A stretch of 64,000 nt of DNA from positions 6,869,501 through 6,933,500 of the forward strand of contig NZ_CP119422.1 in assembly GCF_030506285.1 (NCBI RefSeq), given 5' to 3'. A program made the translations under genes and the position numbers. The DNA is from Catalinimonas niigatensis. GTDB lineage: Bacteria > Bacteroidota > Bacteroidia > Cytophagales > Cyclobacteriaceae. Shown here in pieces: positions 20,015-29,894 of the stretch (the first letter of the stretch is position 1; each line of letters begins with the position of its first letter). The notes below the pieces were generated by a model. That model was given only the letters and a program-made list of their open reading frames with translations, ran no database searches and was not told the DNA's origin.

Positions 20015-20422
20015 ATGATCAATAAAGACCATCTACTTAAACTCCTTCAGCAATTAGACGAAACGTTAATGAAGGTAGATGATAAGAAAGACGAAAACGA
20101 TCTGGAAGGCTCTTTGGAAATAATAAAAGGCTCTTACAGAAAGTTGTTAGGGATTACTCCTGAACAAAAGAGTGAAGGCTTTCTGGATAGTATATTGAGT
20201 AAAGAAGCACTTGCATTTAGTGAGTTGAATATTTTAGCAGAATTGCTCAACGAAGAGGGAGATATATATTTTGAGTTAGGTGAGTACAAGAAATCGTTGA
20301 TCAAATACTATCAGACAAGAGATATTTTTGAGTATCTCAACAGATAGGAAAGACTGTATTCCTTTGAAAGAGAGGCTAAATTAAGCATGATACTTGAGCG
20401 TATAAAATATATGGAAGAATAA
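20015..20422 (+). pseudogene. Small helical TPR-like protein interrupted by an in-frame TAG
   Basis: The first part (20015-20347, 110 aa) is an acidic all-helical protein with repeat-like segments (LNILAELLNEEGDIYFELGEY). It ends in TAG at 20345-20347 after EYLNR. The same frame then stays open for another 24 codons (ERLYSFEREAKLSMILERIKYMEE) to TAA at 20420-20422, and this tail has the same acidic helical character and a natural finish. The simplest reading is a nonsense mutation that shortened a ~135-aa protein. The truncated form may still be made. Family not recognised. Confidence 0.5.
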
Positions 20423-20596
20423 GTTTATAAGGCTATCTGTATCAAACCGAAGGCTCATCTTTAAATCAATTATACTGTTTAACCCTTCTTAAATACGATA
20501 ATTAATTCTTTACAAAAACAGTCTTTTTGGTACTCCCTGAGAACAGTACCAGTAAATTTTATATTTTCGGCTCATACTTTTTAATACAAGATTAGC

Positions 20597-23251
20597 ATGT
20601 CCAAAGATCATTTACACAATCCAGAGAGGGAGAGGGTTCTTTCTACCTCAGATAATAAAACCTGGAAAAGATTTGGGCCCTACCTTTCTGAACGCCAGTG
20701 GGGAACTGTAAGGGAAGATTATAGCGATCATGGTTTTGCCTGGGGGGCATTTACCCATGATATGGCCAGAAGTAAAGCCTACCGTTGGGGTGAGGATGGT
20801 ATTGGAGGGTTATCTGATAACAAACAGCAGTATTGCTTTTCCATTGCCATGTGGAATGGCAAAGACCCTATTCTTAAAGAACGTTTATTTGGTACAGCAA
20901 ACCATGAGGGTAACCACGGTGAGGATGTAAAAGAGTACTATTATTATCTGGACTCTACGCCTACCCATTCTTATATGAAGATGCTCTATAAGTACCCTAT
21001 TCAAGCTTTTCCCTATGCTAAATTGCTCAAAGAGAATGGGGGCAGACCCAAAAATGAACCAGAGTATGAACTTATAGACACCGGCATTTTTGACAAAAAT
21101 GAATATTTTGACGTGTATGTAGAATATGCTAAAGATGCTATTGATGATATTCTGGTAAAGATAAAAGTGATCAACCGGTCTAATAAGCGAAGCCCTTTTC
21201 ATCTCTTACCTACCGCCTGGTTTCGGAATACCTGGTCATGGGGACTTGATTCTTACCGTCCTGAACTGATTGCTGCCAAAGACAAAAAGCTGATAGCTAT
21301 CAAATACAGGCTTCAGAAAGATGCTTATTTGCATTACGAAGGTGAGCCTCAGCTCCTTTTTTGTGAAAATGAAACCAACTGGGAAAAGTTGGAAGGTGGG
21401 AAGAATGAAAATCCTTACACCAAAGATGGCATCAACGACTATGTAGTTAACGGCTTAAGAGAAAAAGTAAACCCGAAGCAAGTTGGTACCAAGGCTTCCT
21501 TATATTGGAACCGCTGGCTTGATCCTGGCGAAGTGTGGGAAATACGCTTGAGAATGTCTACTCAAAAAACAGCCGCTTTTGAAGATTTTGATCAGATCTT
21601 TGCACAAAGAATCAAAGAAGCTGAGATCTTTTATAAAGATTTACAAAAGGGAGTAGAAGATCCTGACCTGCTAAATATTCAGAGACAGGCTTATGCAGGT
21701 ATGCTGTGGAGTAAGCAGTTCTATTTGTATGATATCAACCAATGGCTAAATGGCGACCCCAAATTCAACAAGAGTAATCCAAACAGAAGAAATGGCCGAA
21801 ATCACGGATGGCGACACCTGGTCAATAGCAATATTATCTCTATGCCGGATAAATGGGAATATCCCTGGTATGCCGCCTGGGATCTGGCATTTCATTGTAT
21901 TCCTCTGGCACGCCTGGACCCTGCCTTCGCCAAGCGACAGTTATTGCTCATGCTCAGGGAATATTATATGCATCCCAGTGGACAGATACCTGCTTATGAG
22001 TGGAATTTTAGTGATGTAAACCCGCCGGTCCATGCCTGGAGTGCCTGGAAGGTATATAGTATCGACAAAGAAAAATCGGGTAAAGGTGATGTTGAATTTT
22101 TGGAGAAAATCTTTCATAAACTGCTGATGAATTTCACCTGGTGGGTGAATCAAAAAGATACCAGCGGAAGTAACCTGTTTGAAGGAGGATTCTTGGGTCT
22201 GGATAACATCGGAGTATTTGACCGCAGTCACGGATTGCCGGTAGGAGGAAGGATGGAGCAGGCCGATGCCACCGCCTGGATGGCTATGTACTCCCTCAAT
22301 ATGCTTAGGATTGCGCTGGAAATTTCCCAGGTTCGTCCTTATTATCAGGAAATGGCCTCTAAGTTTTTTGAGCACTTTCTTTCTATCGCCGGTGCCATGT
22401 TCAATATTGGTAAAGAAGGGGTAGACCTGTGGGATGAAACCGATGAGTTTTATTATGACGCAGTCCACCTGGAGAATGGTTCCACCCAGATTTTAAAAGT
22501 ACGTTCAATTGTCGGCATCATTCCATTATTTGCCGTAGAAGTACTGACGCCGGAGCTTTTAGAAGCATTGCCAGACTTTACGCGCCGTTTACAATGGGTT
22601 TTGCGCAACCGCCCCGATCTGGGTTCGCTGGTATCCCGTTGGTACGAACATGGGAAAGGGGAAACCAGAATGCTTTCCCTGGTGCGGGTACATAGGTTAA
22701 AATGTATTCTCAGGAGAATGCTGGACGAAGATGAATTTCTATCGGATTATGGAGTGAGGGCACTTTCTAAATACCATAAATCCCATCCTTATCAGTATAC
22801 TGCCGATGGGCAAACCCATAGTGTGTCTTATCTTCCCGGAGAATCAGATTCTTCAATGTTTGGCGGTAATTCCAACTGGCGGGGTCCGGTTTGGTTTCCG
22901 ATCAACTTTCTGATCGTAGAATCGCTGATGAAGTTTCATGAATATTATGGAGAAAGCTTTCGTCTTGAACATCCTACCGGATCAGGAAATTTTCTGACAC
23001 TGGATAAAATTGCTCAGAACATTAGTCATCGTCTGATTAAGATTTTTACCCTGGGCAAAGATGGTAAGCGAGTCTGCTTTGGGGATCATAAGAAATTCCA
23101 GAATGATCCACTATTTCGGGATAATATCCTTTTCTATGAATACTTCCACGGAGACAACGGAAGGGGCTTAGGAGCATCTCATCAGACTGGTTGGACCGGA
23201 CTCATCACAGAACTCATTCATATGACCGAGAAAAAGAAAGCTCATCCGTGA
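20597..23251 (+). CDS. GH63-like (MGH1-type) glycoside hydrolase, cytoplasmic glucosidase
   Basis: 884 aa, no signal peptide, so probably cytoplasmic. The sequence matches the bacterial branch of glycoside hydrolase family 63 / mannosyl-oligosaccharide-glucosidase-like proteins: ERQWGTVREDYSDHGFAWG at the N-terminus, YPWYAAWDLAFHCIPLA and GQIPAYEWNFSDVNPPVHAW in the (alpha/alpha)6 barrel, and MFGGNSNWRGPVWFPINFL near 760. Family members hydrolyse alpha-glucosides such as glucosylglycerate or other compatible solutes; the substrate here is unknown. Monocistronic; the stop lies in the loop of a terminator hairpin. Confidence 0.88.
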   Translation: MSKDHLHNPERERVLSTSDNKTWKRFGPYLSERQWGTVREDYSDHGFAWGAFTHDMARSKAYRWGEDGIGGLSDNKQQYCFSIAMWNGKDPILKERLFGTANHEGNHGEDVKEYYYYLDSTPTHSYMKMLYKYPIQAFPYAKLLKENGGRPKNEPEYELIDTGIFDKNEYFDVYVEYAKDAIDDILVKIKVINRSNKRSPFHLLPTAWFRNTWSWGLDSYRPELIAAKDKKLIAIKYRLQKDAYLHYEGEPQLLFCENETNWEKLEGGKNENPYTKDGINDYVVNGLREKVNPKQVGTKASLYWNRWLDPGEVWEIRLRMSTQKTAAFEDFDQIFAQRIKEAEIFYKDLQKGVEDPDLLNIQRQAYAGMLWSKQFYLYDINQWLNGDPKFNKSNPNRRNGRNHGWRHLVNSNIISMPDKWEYPWYAAWDLAFHCIPLARLDPAFAKRQLLLMLREYYMHPSGQIPAYEWNFSDVNPPVHAWSAWKVYSIDKEKSGKGDVEFLEKIFHKLLMNFTWWVNQKDTSGSNLFEGGFLGLDNIGVFDRSHGLPVGGRMEQADATAWMAMYSLNMLRIALEISQVRPYYQEMASKFFEHFLSIAGAMFNIGKEGVDLWDETDEFYYDAVHLENGSTQILKVRSIVGIIPLFAVEVLTPELLEALPDFTRRLQWVLRNRPDLGSLVSRWYEHGKGETRMLSLVRVHRLKCILRRMLDEDEFLSDYGVRALSKYHKSHPYQYTADGQTHSVSYLPGESDSSMFGGNSNWRGPVWFPINFLIVESLMKFHEYYGESFRLEHPTGSGNFLTLDKIAQNISHRLIKIFTLGKDGKRVCFGDHKKFQNDPLFRDNILFYEYFHGDNGRGLGASHQTGWTGLITELIHMTEKKKAHP

Positions 23252-23262
23252 AGATGAGCTTT
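23237..23262. terminator. Bidirectional terminator between GH63 and tex
   Basis: 10-bp perfect stem AAAGCTCATC / GATGAGCTTT with a 6-nt loop containing the GH63 stop codon. The A/T-rich ends suit termination of both convergent genes, whose stops are 15 bp apart. Confidence 0.75.
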
Positions 23263-23266
23263 GAGT

Positions 23267-25510
23267 TTATCTGAATTTATTTTTCAGCATAGCGAGTTTT
23301 GATTGCAAGTCCCCGCTGTCTTCTTTTTCTTTCTTTGGTTTTTGTGTTTTTGTACCTCCACCTTTTTTGGTTGGGGCAAAAGGATCGCTTTTTAAGGAAA
23401 GCGCTATTCTTTTGCGGGCAATATCCACTTCCATGACCGTTACCTGAACTTGTTGCTGTACTTTGACTACCTCAGCAGGATTATCCACAAATTTATCGGC
23501 CAGATGACTGATATGTACTAAACCATCCTGATGAACACCCACATCTACGAAAGCACCAAAGTTGGTTACATTGGTCACAATACCAGGTAGTTTCATGCCT
23601 ACTTTAAGATCCTGAACTTCATGTACACCTTCCATGAACTGAAAGGCCTCAAATTTTTCGCGAGGGTCACGACCCGGTTTGGAAAGCTCAGCCATGATAT
23701 CTTCCAGGGTAGGTAAACCTACGTCTTGTGTGACGTATTGCTTCAGGTTTATCTTTTTGCGAAGGTTTTCATCCTTGATCAAATCTTCAACCGTACAACC
23801 CAGGTCTGAAGCCATCTGGTTTACCGTTTCATATCTTTCCGGATGGACTGCGCTTCGGTCCAGGAGATTGACAGCATCCCTGATTCTTAAAAATCCTGCT
23901 GCCTGTTCATACGCTTTGTTGCCTAGCCGAGGTACACTCATAAGTTCAGAACGAGTCTTAAAAGGACCTTTTTCATCACGGTAACTGACAATACTTTGTG
24001 CCAAAGATGGGCCCAGTCCTGAAACATAGGTGAGTAGTTGCTTACTGGCAGTATTGACTTCTACGCCTACATTATTTACACAGCTTACCACCGTGTCATC
24101 CAGACTCTGGCGGAGTGCAGTCTGGTCAACATCATGCTGGTATTGCCCCACACCTATGGATTTGGGATCAAGTTTTACCAATTCTGCCAAAGGGTCCATC
24201 AGTCTTCTTCCTATAGATACTGAGCCACGAACAGTCAGGTCATAATCAGGAAATTCTTCTCTGGCCACATCGGAGGCTGAATAAACCGACGCGCCACTTT
24301 CGTTCACCATCACCACCTGAATATGCTTTGGCAAATGTTTGATTTCTCGAATAAATGTCTCTGTTTCACGGCTGGCAGTACCATTTCCAATGGCAATCGC
24401 CTCAATATCATATTTTTGACAATAAGCCAGAATAATGGCTTCGGCTTCTGCTTTTTTCCGCTGCGGCTCATTAGGATAAATAGTTGAGTTTTCAAGCAGC
24501 CTGCCTTGTCTGTTCAGACAAACAATTTTACAACCGGTACGGAACCCGGGATCTATTGCCAGCACATTTTTTTCTCCCAATGGAGACGACATCAACAATT
24601 CACGGAGATTTTCAGTAAAAACTTTGATAGCTTCTTCATCGGCTTTTTTCTTGGTAGATAGGCGAATATCCGTTTCAATGGAAGGTTTGAGCAAACGCTT
24701 ATAGCTATCTTTTATGGTTTGTACAACCTGATCTGATGAGGTGGAATTACCTTTTATAAATTTCTTTTCCAGAAGTTGCAATGCATCTTCTTCTGGCGGG
24801 GCAATATTTAGCATAAGGATCATCTCTTTTTCGCCTCTCCGCATAGCCAGTACACGGTGGGAAGGGGCTGTCTTCACTGGTTCTTCCCACTCAAAATAAT
24901 CTTTATACTTTTGTCCTTCTTCTTCTTTACCACTGATTACTTTGCACTGAAAGCTGGCTTTGCTCATAAATAGTTCACGCATGGCAGTACGCGCTTCCTG
25001 ATCTTCATTGATCCATTCGGCAATTATATCCCTAGCACCCTGTAATGCTTCTTCTTCAGTATTGACCTCCTTTTCAGAATCTACATATTTATAAGCTTCT
25101 GCCTGTAGATCAATTTTTCCCTGTTCAAAAATCAGCGTAGCCAATGGCTCTAAACCCTTTTCTTTGGCAATGGTGGCTTTAGTTCTGCGCTTCGGTTTGT
25201 AAGGAAGGTACAAATCTTCCAGGCGGGCCATATTTTCAGCTGCATTGATTTTGTCTGCCAGTTCATCTGTCAGTTTCCCCTGTTCCTCAATGGATTTCAA
25301 AATACTTTCTCTTCGTTTATCTAATTCCCGGAGCTGAATCACACGGTCCCGGATTTGGGTAACTGCGACTTCATCCAAGCTGCCGGTCATTTCTTTTCGG
25401 TAGCGGGAAATGAAGGGAACAGTGGCACCTTCATCCAGTAACTTGATAGTAGCAGATACTTGCGCGGCTTTCACCTGCAATTCATCGGCTATAATGGAAA
25501 TATGCTGCAT
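23267..25510 (-). CDS. tex: Tex-family transcriptional accessory RNA-binding protein
   Basis: 747 aa. Order: N-terminal helical Tex domain (about 1-200), YqgF/RNase-H-like domain around 320-450 (NVLAIDPGFRTGCKIV), helix-hairpin-helix region (LGPSLAQSIVSYRDEKGPF, about 500-560) and C-terminal S1 RNA-binding domain (GIVTNVTNFGAFVDVGVHQD, about 650-720). Homologous to Spt6/Tex, which binds RNA and associates with RNA polymerase. A C-terminal Lys-rich tail follows the S1 domain. Monocistronic. Confidence 0.96.
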   Translation of the reverse strand: MQHISIIADELQVKAAQVSATIKLLDEGATVPFISRYRKEMTGSLDEVAVTQIRDRVIQLRELDKRRESILKSIEEQGKLTDELADKINAAENMARLEDLYLPYKPKRRTKATIAKEKGLEPLATLIFEQGKIDLQAEAYKYVDSEKEVNTEEEALQGARDIIAEWINEDQEARTAMRELFMSKASFQCKVISGKEEEGQKYKDYFEWEEPVKTAPSHRVLAMRRGEKEMILMLNIAPPEEDALQLLEKKFIKGNSTSSDQVVQTIKDSYKRLLKPSIETDIRLSTKKKADEEAIKVFTENLRELLMSSPLGEKNVLAIDPGFRTGCKIVCLNRQGRLLENSTIYPNEPQRKKAEAEAIILAYCQKYDIEAIAIGNGTASRETETFIREIKHLPKHIQVVMVNESGASVYSASDVAREEFPDYDLTVRGSVSIGRRLMDPLAELVKLDPKSIGVGQYQHDVDQTALRQSLDDTVVSCVNNVGVEVNTASKQLLTYVSGLGPSLAQSIVSYRDEKGPFKTRSELMSVPRLGNKAYEQAAGFLRIRDAVNLLDRSAVHPERYETVNQMASDLGCTVEDLIKDENLRKKINLKQYVTQDVGLPTLEDIMAELSKPGRDPREKFEAFQFMEGVHEVQDLKVGMKLPGIVTNVTNFGAFVDVGVHQDGLVHISHLADKFVDNPAEVVKVQQQVQVTVMEVDIARKRIALSLKSDPFAPTKKGGGTKTQKPKKEKEDSGDLQSKLAMLKNKFR

Positions 25511-25745
25511 GGATTAGTGAGGTTTTGATATAGAATAAGTTGTGATGTTAAATTTCTCTGTATGTTTACCAATTGATTAGCAAAAATAGAAAAGAAGCTT
25601 ACTTATAAAATCTTGACTTTTATAAAAATTGTAGCAATGGCAGAAGATAATATTCAAAAAAGGTAGGTAATTTTAAGAGAAATTTCTTTTCTAGAAATCA
25701 AAAATATACTCACGGAGTTTTTAACTTTATACAAATGAAAATGTC

Positions 25746-25955
25746 ATGGCTATGCTGAAAGACCAAGACGAAAATGCTGACCAGGAAATAGAAAAGAAAA
25801 TTGATGTAGCAGAGCAACAAGCTACAAAATTGAGTGCCAGAGCAGATATGCTAAGAAAATTTGCTGAAAAATACCGTGATTCTTCAGCGGAACAGTTATA
25901 TGGATGGGAAAAACTGTTGAGTAAGTTGAACACAGAGGAAAGTCCGGAAGCCTAG
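25746..25955 (+). CDS. Small coiled-coil protein (69 aa), unknown
   Basis: Starts at ATG 25746 and reads as one long charged helix (DQEIEKKIDVAEQQATKLSA, MLRKFAEKYRDSSAEQLYGW). It lies alone, 7 bp from the convergent 90-aa gene. No family recognised. Composition and helix periodicity look like a real protein, but no start signal was seen. Confidence 0.5.
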   Translation: MAMLKDQDENADQEIEKKIDVAEQQATKLSARADMLRKFAEKYRDSSAEQLYGWEKLLSKLNTEESPEA

Positions 25956-25962
25956 AGTAAAA

Positions 25963-26235
25963 TCAATCCTCTAGTGCCTCTTCCTGATCACAAGCCAATG
26001 CTTGTACCCTCTCAAACTCTTCTTGTTCAATGGTATGAAAGCCATCTTCGTACATCCGTAAAATATCACGATAAGTCAGTTCATGGTTTTCAATATTTGC
26101 ATGGCCTTCCTTTGTGGATATTTCTGTACCTTCATAGGTAAATTCATTTTCAGGAAAGATGATAGGTTTAAGTCTGAAATAGACCTGAGAATCACCTAAA
26201 ATGTTCTTTACATAAAAGTCCTCTAAGTAACGCAT
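25963..26235 (-). CDS. Hypothetical acidic protein (90 aa) downstream of deoxynucleoside kinase
   Basis: MRYLEDFYVKNILGDSQVYF with a strongly acidic C-terminus (EEFERVQALACDQEEALED). The start overlaps the end of the kinase gene by 13 bp, indicating translational coupling. No domain recognised. It contains no membrane segment. Confidence 0.65.
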   Translation of the reverse strand: MRYLEDFYVKNILGDSQVYFRLKPIIFPENEFTYEGTEISTKEGHANIENHELTYRDILRMYEDGFHTIEQEEFERVQALACDQEEALED

Positions 26236-26846
26236 CTTTTTTGGCTTTTAATTTTTTGTACTAATTTTTCAAAATGCTCGTCTTTAGCTAAATCAATCTG
26301 GTTAATGTCTATGGTGATGACTGGTGAATAATTATAACTTTCTATCCATTCTCTATAACAGATGTCAAGATCCTGTAAGTAAGATAGAGGTATCCCATTT
26401 TCATAACTACGCTCACCTGTATCGCTTCTTTGACTTATTCTTGCTTTCAACTTTTCCGGGCTGCCTTTAAGATATACAACTACATCTGGCTTAGGTATAA
26501 GCTTAACCATCGTATGATAAAGGTTAAGGTAATTCTCATAATCCATCTCTGTCAGATAAGCTGAACGATAGAGGTTTTTGGCAAATACATTTGCATCCTC
26601 ATAAATTGTTCTATCTAAAACTACTCCCGATGCATCATTATTTATCGCTAATCCCTGCTTAAACCGGTGACCTAGAAAGTACACCTGTAAAGGAAAGGCC
26701 CAACGATACATGTCTTCATAAAATTGGGCCAAGTAGGGATTCTGCTGAGTGGCTTCAAACTCTGCCTTGTAACCAAAATGAGCTGACAGATGATTGACCA
26801 GAGTCGTTTTTCCAGTGCCTATATTACCTGCTACAGCTATTATCAT
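26223..26846 (-). CDS. Deoxynucleoside kinase (dNK/TK2-like P-loop kinase)
   Basis: 207 aa. P-loop GNIGTGKTTL (7-16), substrate-side DRTIYEDANVFA, and the lid-like region LKARISQRSDTGERS. The family phosphorylates deoxynucleosides (dA/dG/dC) for salvage. Specificity cannot be fixed by eye. First gene of a two-gene unit, transcribed on the minus strand. Confidence 0.9.
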   Translation of the reverse strand: MIIAVAGNIGTGKTTLVNHLSAHFGYKAEFEATQQNPYLAQFYEDMYRWAFPLQVYFLGHRFKQGLAINNDASGVVLDRTIYEDANVFAKNLYRSAYLTEMDYENYLNLYHTMVKLIPKPDVVVYLKGSPEKLKARISQRSDTGERSYENGIPLSYLQDLDICYREWIESYNYSPVITIDINQIDLAKDEHFEKLVQKIKSQKRCVT

Positions 26847-27392
26847 TTTACCAACTCATTATCCAAATCTAACAATAAATCTCAAACATCAAAGTGAAAC
26901 CTAAGTCTAATAATCCAAGCTTGTAATGAATTATAATTTTTAATTTTTTGACTTAAATTTTCTTAATCTTTCAAAGATTTGATACAATCATTGTATTATC
27001 TTCTTAAAATGTAGTCTAGGATTAAAATTAAATTTCATCTTGAAAGTGTATAAAAAAGAAGTCTGAACCGCTAGAAATGCTAACTATAAAAAAAGGCAAA
27101 AAGAGAAAAAAACTATATTACTTACATTAATAAATCTACTTTAAAGCTGAAATGTTTGAAACTAAATGCATTAGAACAACACTATAATGTACATCTTCCC
27201 CCTTTATGATAGTATTCAAAGATTAGTTACTTTATAAAAACTGTTTTTTTCTCAAAGCATTTCTGTAAACTTTGTTACCTTGACCTCTTTATTTAGAGGA
27301 TTCATACAGGAAGATAACAACTTTCATAAACTTTCTGTTCCTACGTTATATGTACCTACAATCAATATAGAAAAAAATATTTGATCTCCTAA
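26847..27392. other. 546-bp AT-rich spacer
   Basis: No ORF worth calling on either strand. It holds a 7+1+7 palindrome ATACAAT-C-ATTGTAT at 26982-26996, about 140 bp upstream of the kinase start, which could be an operator. Nothing else was recognised. Confidence 0.5.
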
Positions 27393-27995
27393 TCAACGAA
27401 AGAAAGGATCAGCTTCCTGTTTTAACTTTTGAGTATGATGGATGCATAAAATACCTGCCAACATGAGGGGTAGACAAAATAAACCTTTCCACCACTGGCT
27501 TCCCTGTGCATAAAAATAAAATGCTGCAAAAAAAGGAGAAAAAAGAAGAAAAATACCCAATGCCCAACCTATCACATAGATTGCTTGTATTAAATAATAT
27601 GTGGGCTTATAATACCAGCTTTTTTTAAAGGCTCCGTTGTTTCTCCTAAAATTTTCATACCGCATCTTAGCCTGTTCTCTGGCTCTTTGCCGGGCCTCTC
27701 TTCTTCGCCTGTCTCTTTCATCTTCCCACATTTCACGATAAGACTGGCGACGGAAATTATAGGATCTCCGGGTATATTGTCGCTGATAATGATGAGACAC
27801 GGTTCTGACTACCGGAGCTTTTCGTTCTCCTATCAATATCTCGTAAGCTTCGGTAATCTGAAAAAACTTATGGTCAGCATCTTTTCCATTGTTTCTATCA
27901 GGGTGATAGCGCATGGCTAATTTGCGGTAAGCTTTTTTGATCTCAGATTTGGTAGATCCGAGGGGTATACCTAATATTTGATAGTAATGCTCCAA
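27393..27995 (-). CDS. J-domain protein with C-terminal membrane segments
   Basis: 200 aa. J-domain at 1-65 with the invariant HPD (31-33 in [11 protein letters not shown]). It lacks the Gly/Phe, zinc-finger and client-binding regions of DnaJ, having instead an Arg/Tyr-rich linker (about 70-125) and two hydrophobic helices (about 130-185). It is therefore a membrane-anchored type-III J-protein that would recruit DnaK to a membrane site. 45 bp downstream of the M23 gene stop, same strand. Confidence 0.88.
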   Translation of the reverse strand: MEHYYQILGIPLGSTKSEIKKAYRKLAMRYHPDRNNGKDADHKFFQITEAYEILIGERKAPVVRTVSHHYQRQYTRRSYNFRRQSYREMWEDERDRRRREARQRAREQAKMRYENFRRNNGAFKKSWYYKPTYYLIQAIYVIGWALGIFLLFSPFFAAFYFYAQGSQWWKGLFCLPLMLAGILCIHHTQKLKQEADPFFR

Positions 27996-28040
27996 TACGC
28001 ATACATTTATTGAACAGACAACGCATTACAAACAGAATGA

Positions 28041-28721
28041 TTATTCTGTGAGTACTAAAAGATAGTGAGGATCAATACAATATTGCAAATAAAAATGATG
28101 GTCCGAGGGTGCAGCCACTCCGGGAAAGTCGCCTACATGGCCCAGCATATCGCTCATGATCTGCCAATGAAGATGTGGTGGCCAGTCTCCATTATCAGGA
28201 AAGTTCCCGATGCTACCTACCCATTGACCCTTCTCAAGCATTTCACCAACCTGCCTGTTTTGTATGGATTCATGGGTAAGGTGACCATAAAGCGCATAAA
28301 ATTTTACGCTCTCCAGCTGATGTTCCATGATGAGGGTGGGGCCATAATTTCCAAAACCCTGATTGTCCTGAACGCTATGGATAATACCAGCTAAGGGTGA
28401 GAAAAGCTGGGTGCCAGCAGCCTTCCAAATATCCAGTCCAAGGTGTAAACTTCTTGGTTCATCACCATCATAATGTGTGCTTCGGCGATAAATGATACGA
28501 TTTTCAAAAAAACCACCAATCCCTGTTTTTCCTTTCAGCACCTGCCCAAATATCAATTGACTGAACGTAGCTGTATCTCTCAGATCAATTCCTGAGAGGT
28601 AAGGACTGTCTTTGCTAAAATCCAGAAGCATAAGATCGTCTTTTTTTAAGCCAGGAATGAGAGGGTAAAATGTAGCTTTATGTCTTTCCAGAATGCTGAT
28701 GATATTTTCATTTTGCTTCAT
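28041..28721 (-). CDS. M23-family metallopeptidase (LytM-like)
   Basis: 226 aa. The zinc-binding motif H93-x3-D97 (HLGLDIW) and the later HLHWQ carry the M23 metal ligands and catalytic His; YALYGHLTHES is the conserved middle block. No clear signal peptide or lipobox is present, unusual for a cell-wall endopeptidase, so the real location is uncertain. Family members cut peptidoglycan cross-links. Possibly co-transcribed with the downstream J-protein. Confidence 0.85.
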   Translation of the reverse strand: MKQNENIISILERHKATFYPLIPGLKKDDLMLLDFSKDSPYLSGIDLRDTATFSQLIFGQVLKGKTGIGGFFENRIIYRRSTHYDGDEPRSLHLGLDIWKAAGTQLFSPLAGIIHSVQDNQGFGNYGPTLIMEHQLESVKFYALYGHLTHESIQNRQVGEMLEKGQWVGSIGNFPDNGDWPPHLHWQIMSDMLGHVGDFPGVAAPSDHHFYLQYCIDPHYLLVLTE

Positions 28722-29045
28722 GCTTTATCTTGATTTTTTTGGAGCTAAACAAGGCTGTAGTTCATTTGAAAATGTTAAAATACCACGTATTGATAACGAT
28801 CAATCTCATTTAACAATATAGGTCCCTAAAATTTATTCATTTTCACCAAAATTATACATGAGTTGAACCTCTGATTTCATCCTGTAGTTAAGAAGAGGAT
28901 TTCAAATAATAAGAAAGTGAAAATTAATCAGAAACAGCTTTTGAAAAGCTCAAGAAAAGAGATGCGCTGGACATCTGCTTCAAGTGTAAAGCCGATGCGC
29001 ACCACCGATAAAAAGAAAAAAGCCAATAAGCAGGCTTGCAGAAAG

Positions 29046-29081
29046 AAAGTCAGGTTCTATAACAAGCCTGACTTTTTTCTT
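29046..29081 (+). terminator. Plus-strand intrinsic terminator with no annotated gene before it
   Basis: Stem AAAGTCAGG (29046-29054) / CCTGACTTT (29067-29075), 12-nt loop, then a T-rich run. The upstream plus-strand region (28722-29045) has only a basic GTG-start ORF at 28917 that would run past the hairpin. This suggests a small transcript, coding or not. Confidence 0.65.
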
Positions 29082-29110
29082 TTTTATGCTTCATCTTTAT
29101 GCCTGGCATA

Positions 29111-29133
29111 AAAAAAAGCCGGAATTTCCGGCT
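29111..29133 (-). terminator. Intrinsic terminator of dps
   Basis: Stem AGCCGG / CCGGCT with 5-nt loop; on the minus strand it is followed by an uninterrupted T-run, starting 10 bp after the dps stop. Confidence 0.8.
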
Positions 29134-29142
29134 CTCATTAAT

Positions 29143-29679
29143 TTATTTAAGCAGCGACCTTAGCATCCAGGCCGTTTTTTCATGTTGCTGCATTAGCGCA
29201 GTAACAAAATCACTGGTACCTGCATCATTCAGTTCATCTTCAAGCTTGTTAATATCCTCTCTCATCAAGCGGATGAGTGCTTCATGATCTTCTACCAGCT
29301 TCTTAACCATATCGGTATCAGTGGGTACATCTTTAGAAGCCTCTTTCAAGCGAGTGATGTCTAAAAATTCCTGCATACTACCAACAGCCTTAAATCCCAT
29401 CTGACGAACTCTTTCAGCAATTTCGTCAATGTTAGTAGCCAGTTGCTGATACTCTTCTTCCAGCATATTGTGCAAGCTATAAAAAAGGGGGCCGGTTACG
29501 TTCCAATGAAAATTTCTGGTTTTTGTATATAGGACTGACTCATCGGCCAGTATCAGATTTAATATTTCAGCTACGCCAGCTCTGTTATCTTCGGATAGTC
29601 CGACTTTAAGTGAGCTTTTTACTTCTTTGTTTTTCTTAACTAAGTTTTCCATAACATTAATTTTTTTTGTTGACATCAT
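29143..29679 (-). CDS. dps: Dps-family ferritin-like DNA-protection protein
   Basis: 178 aa. The inter-subunit ferroxidase residues of Dps are conserved: H58 (RNFHWNVTG), H70, E74, D85 and E89 (NIDEIAERVRQMG). Dps forms 12-mers that oxidise and store iron with peroxide and shield DNA during starvation. The N-terminus has a Lys-rich extension (about 1-25) that could contact DNA; an alternative start at 29652 would shorten it. Closed by its own terminator. Confidence 0.95.
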   Translation of the reverse strand: MMSTKKINVMENLVKKNKEVKSSLKVGLSEDNRAGVAEILNLILADESVLYTKTRNFHWNVTGPLFYSLHNMLEEEYQQLATNIDEIAERVRQMGFKAVGSMQEFLDITRLKEASKDVPTDTDMVKKLVEDHEALIRLMREDINKLEDELNDAGTSDFVTALMQQHEKTAWMLRSLLK

Positions 29680-29894
29680 AACTCCTGAAAAGGCATAGTG
29701 TTAGGTAAAATCTTTATTTGGATTCTTTTTAATTTGCACTTTTGTCTGTTGGCACTGCTTGGTTGTGAAAATCCGGATACAAAAAGGTAACCAATGCTTA
29801 TCCTTAGCGTTTGTTGATAGTGCCACATTCTTCTATATTTATGCACTTTTACTTTTACTTGTTTTAGCTTCATTTTTATCAAACCGGGTACATC

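Noticed and set aside
21941-22468. 175-aa minus-strand frame inside the GH63-like gene
   Set aside because: Antisense to conserved catalytic-domain sequence; composition not protein-like.
28917-29111. 64-aa basic GTG-start ORF
   Set aside because: It runs through a strong terminator hairpin, so it is unlikely to be a real full-length product; kept only as part of the small-transcript idea.
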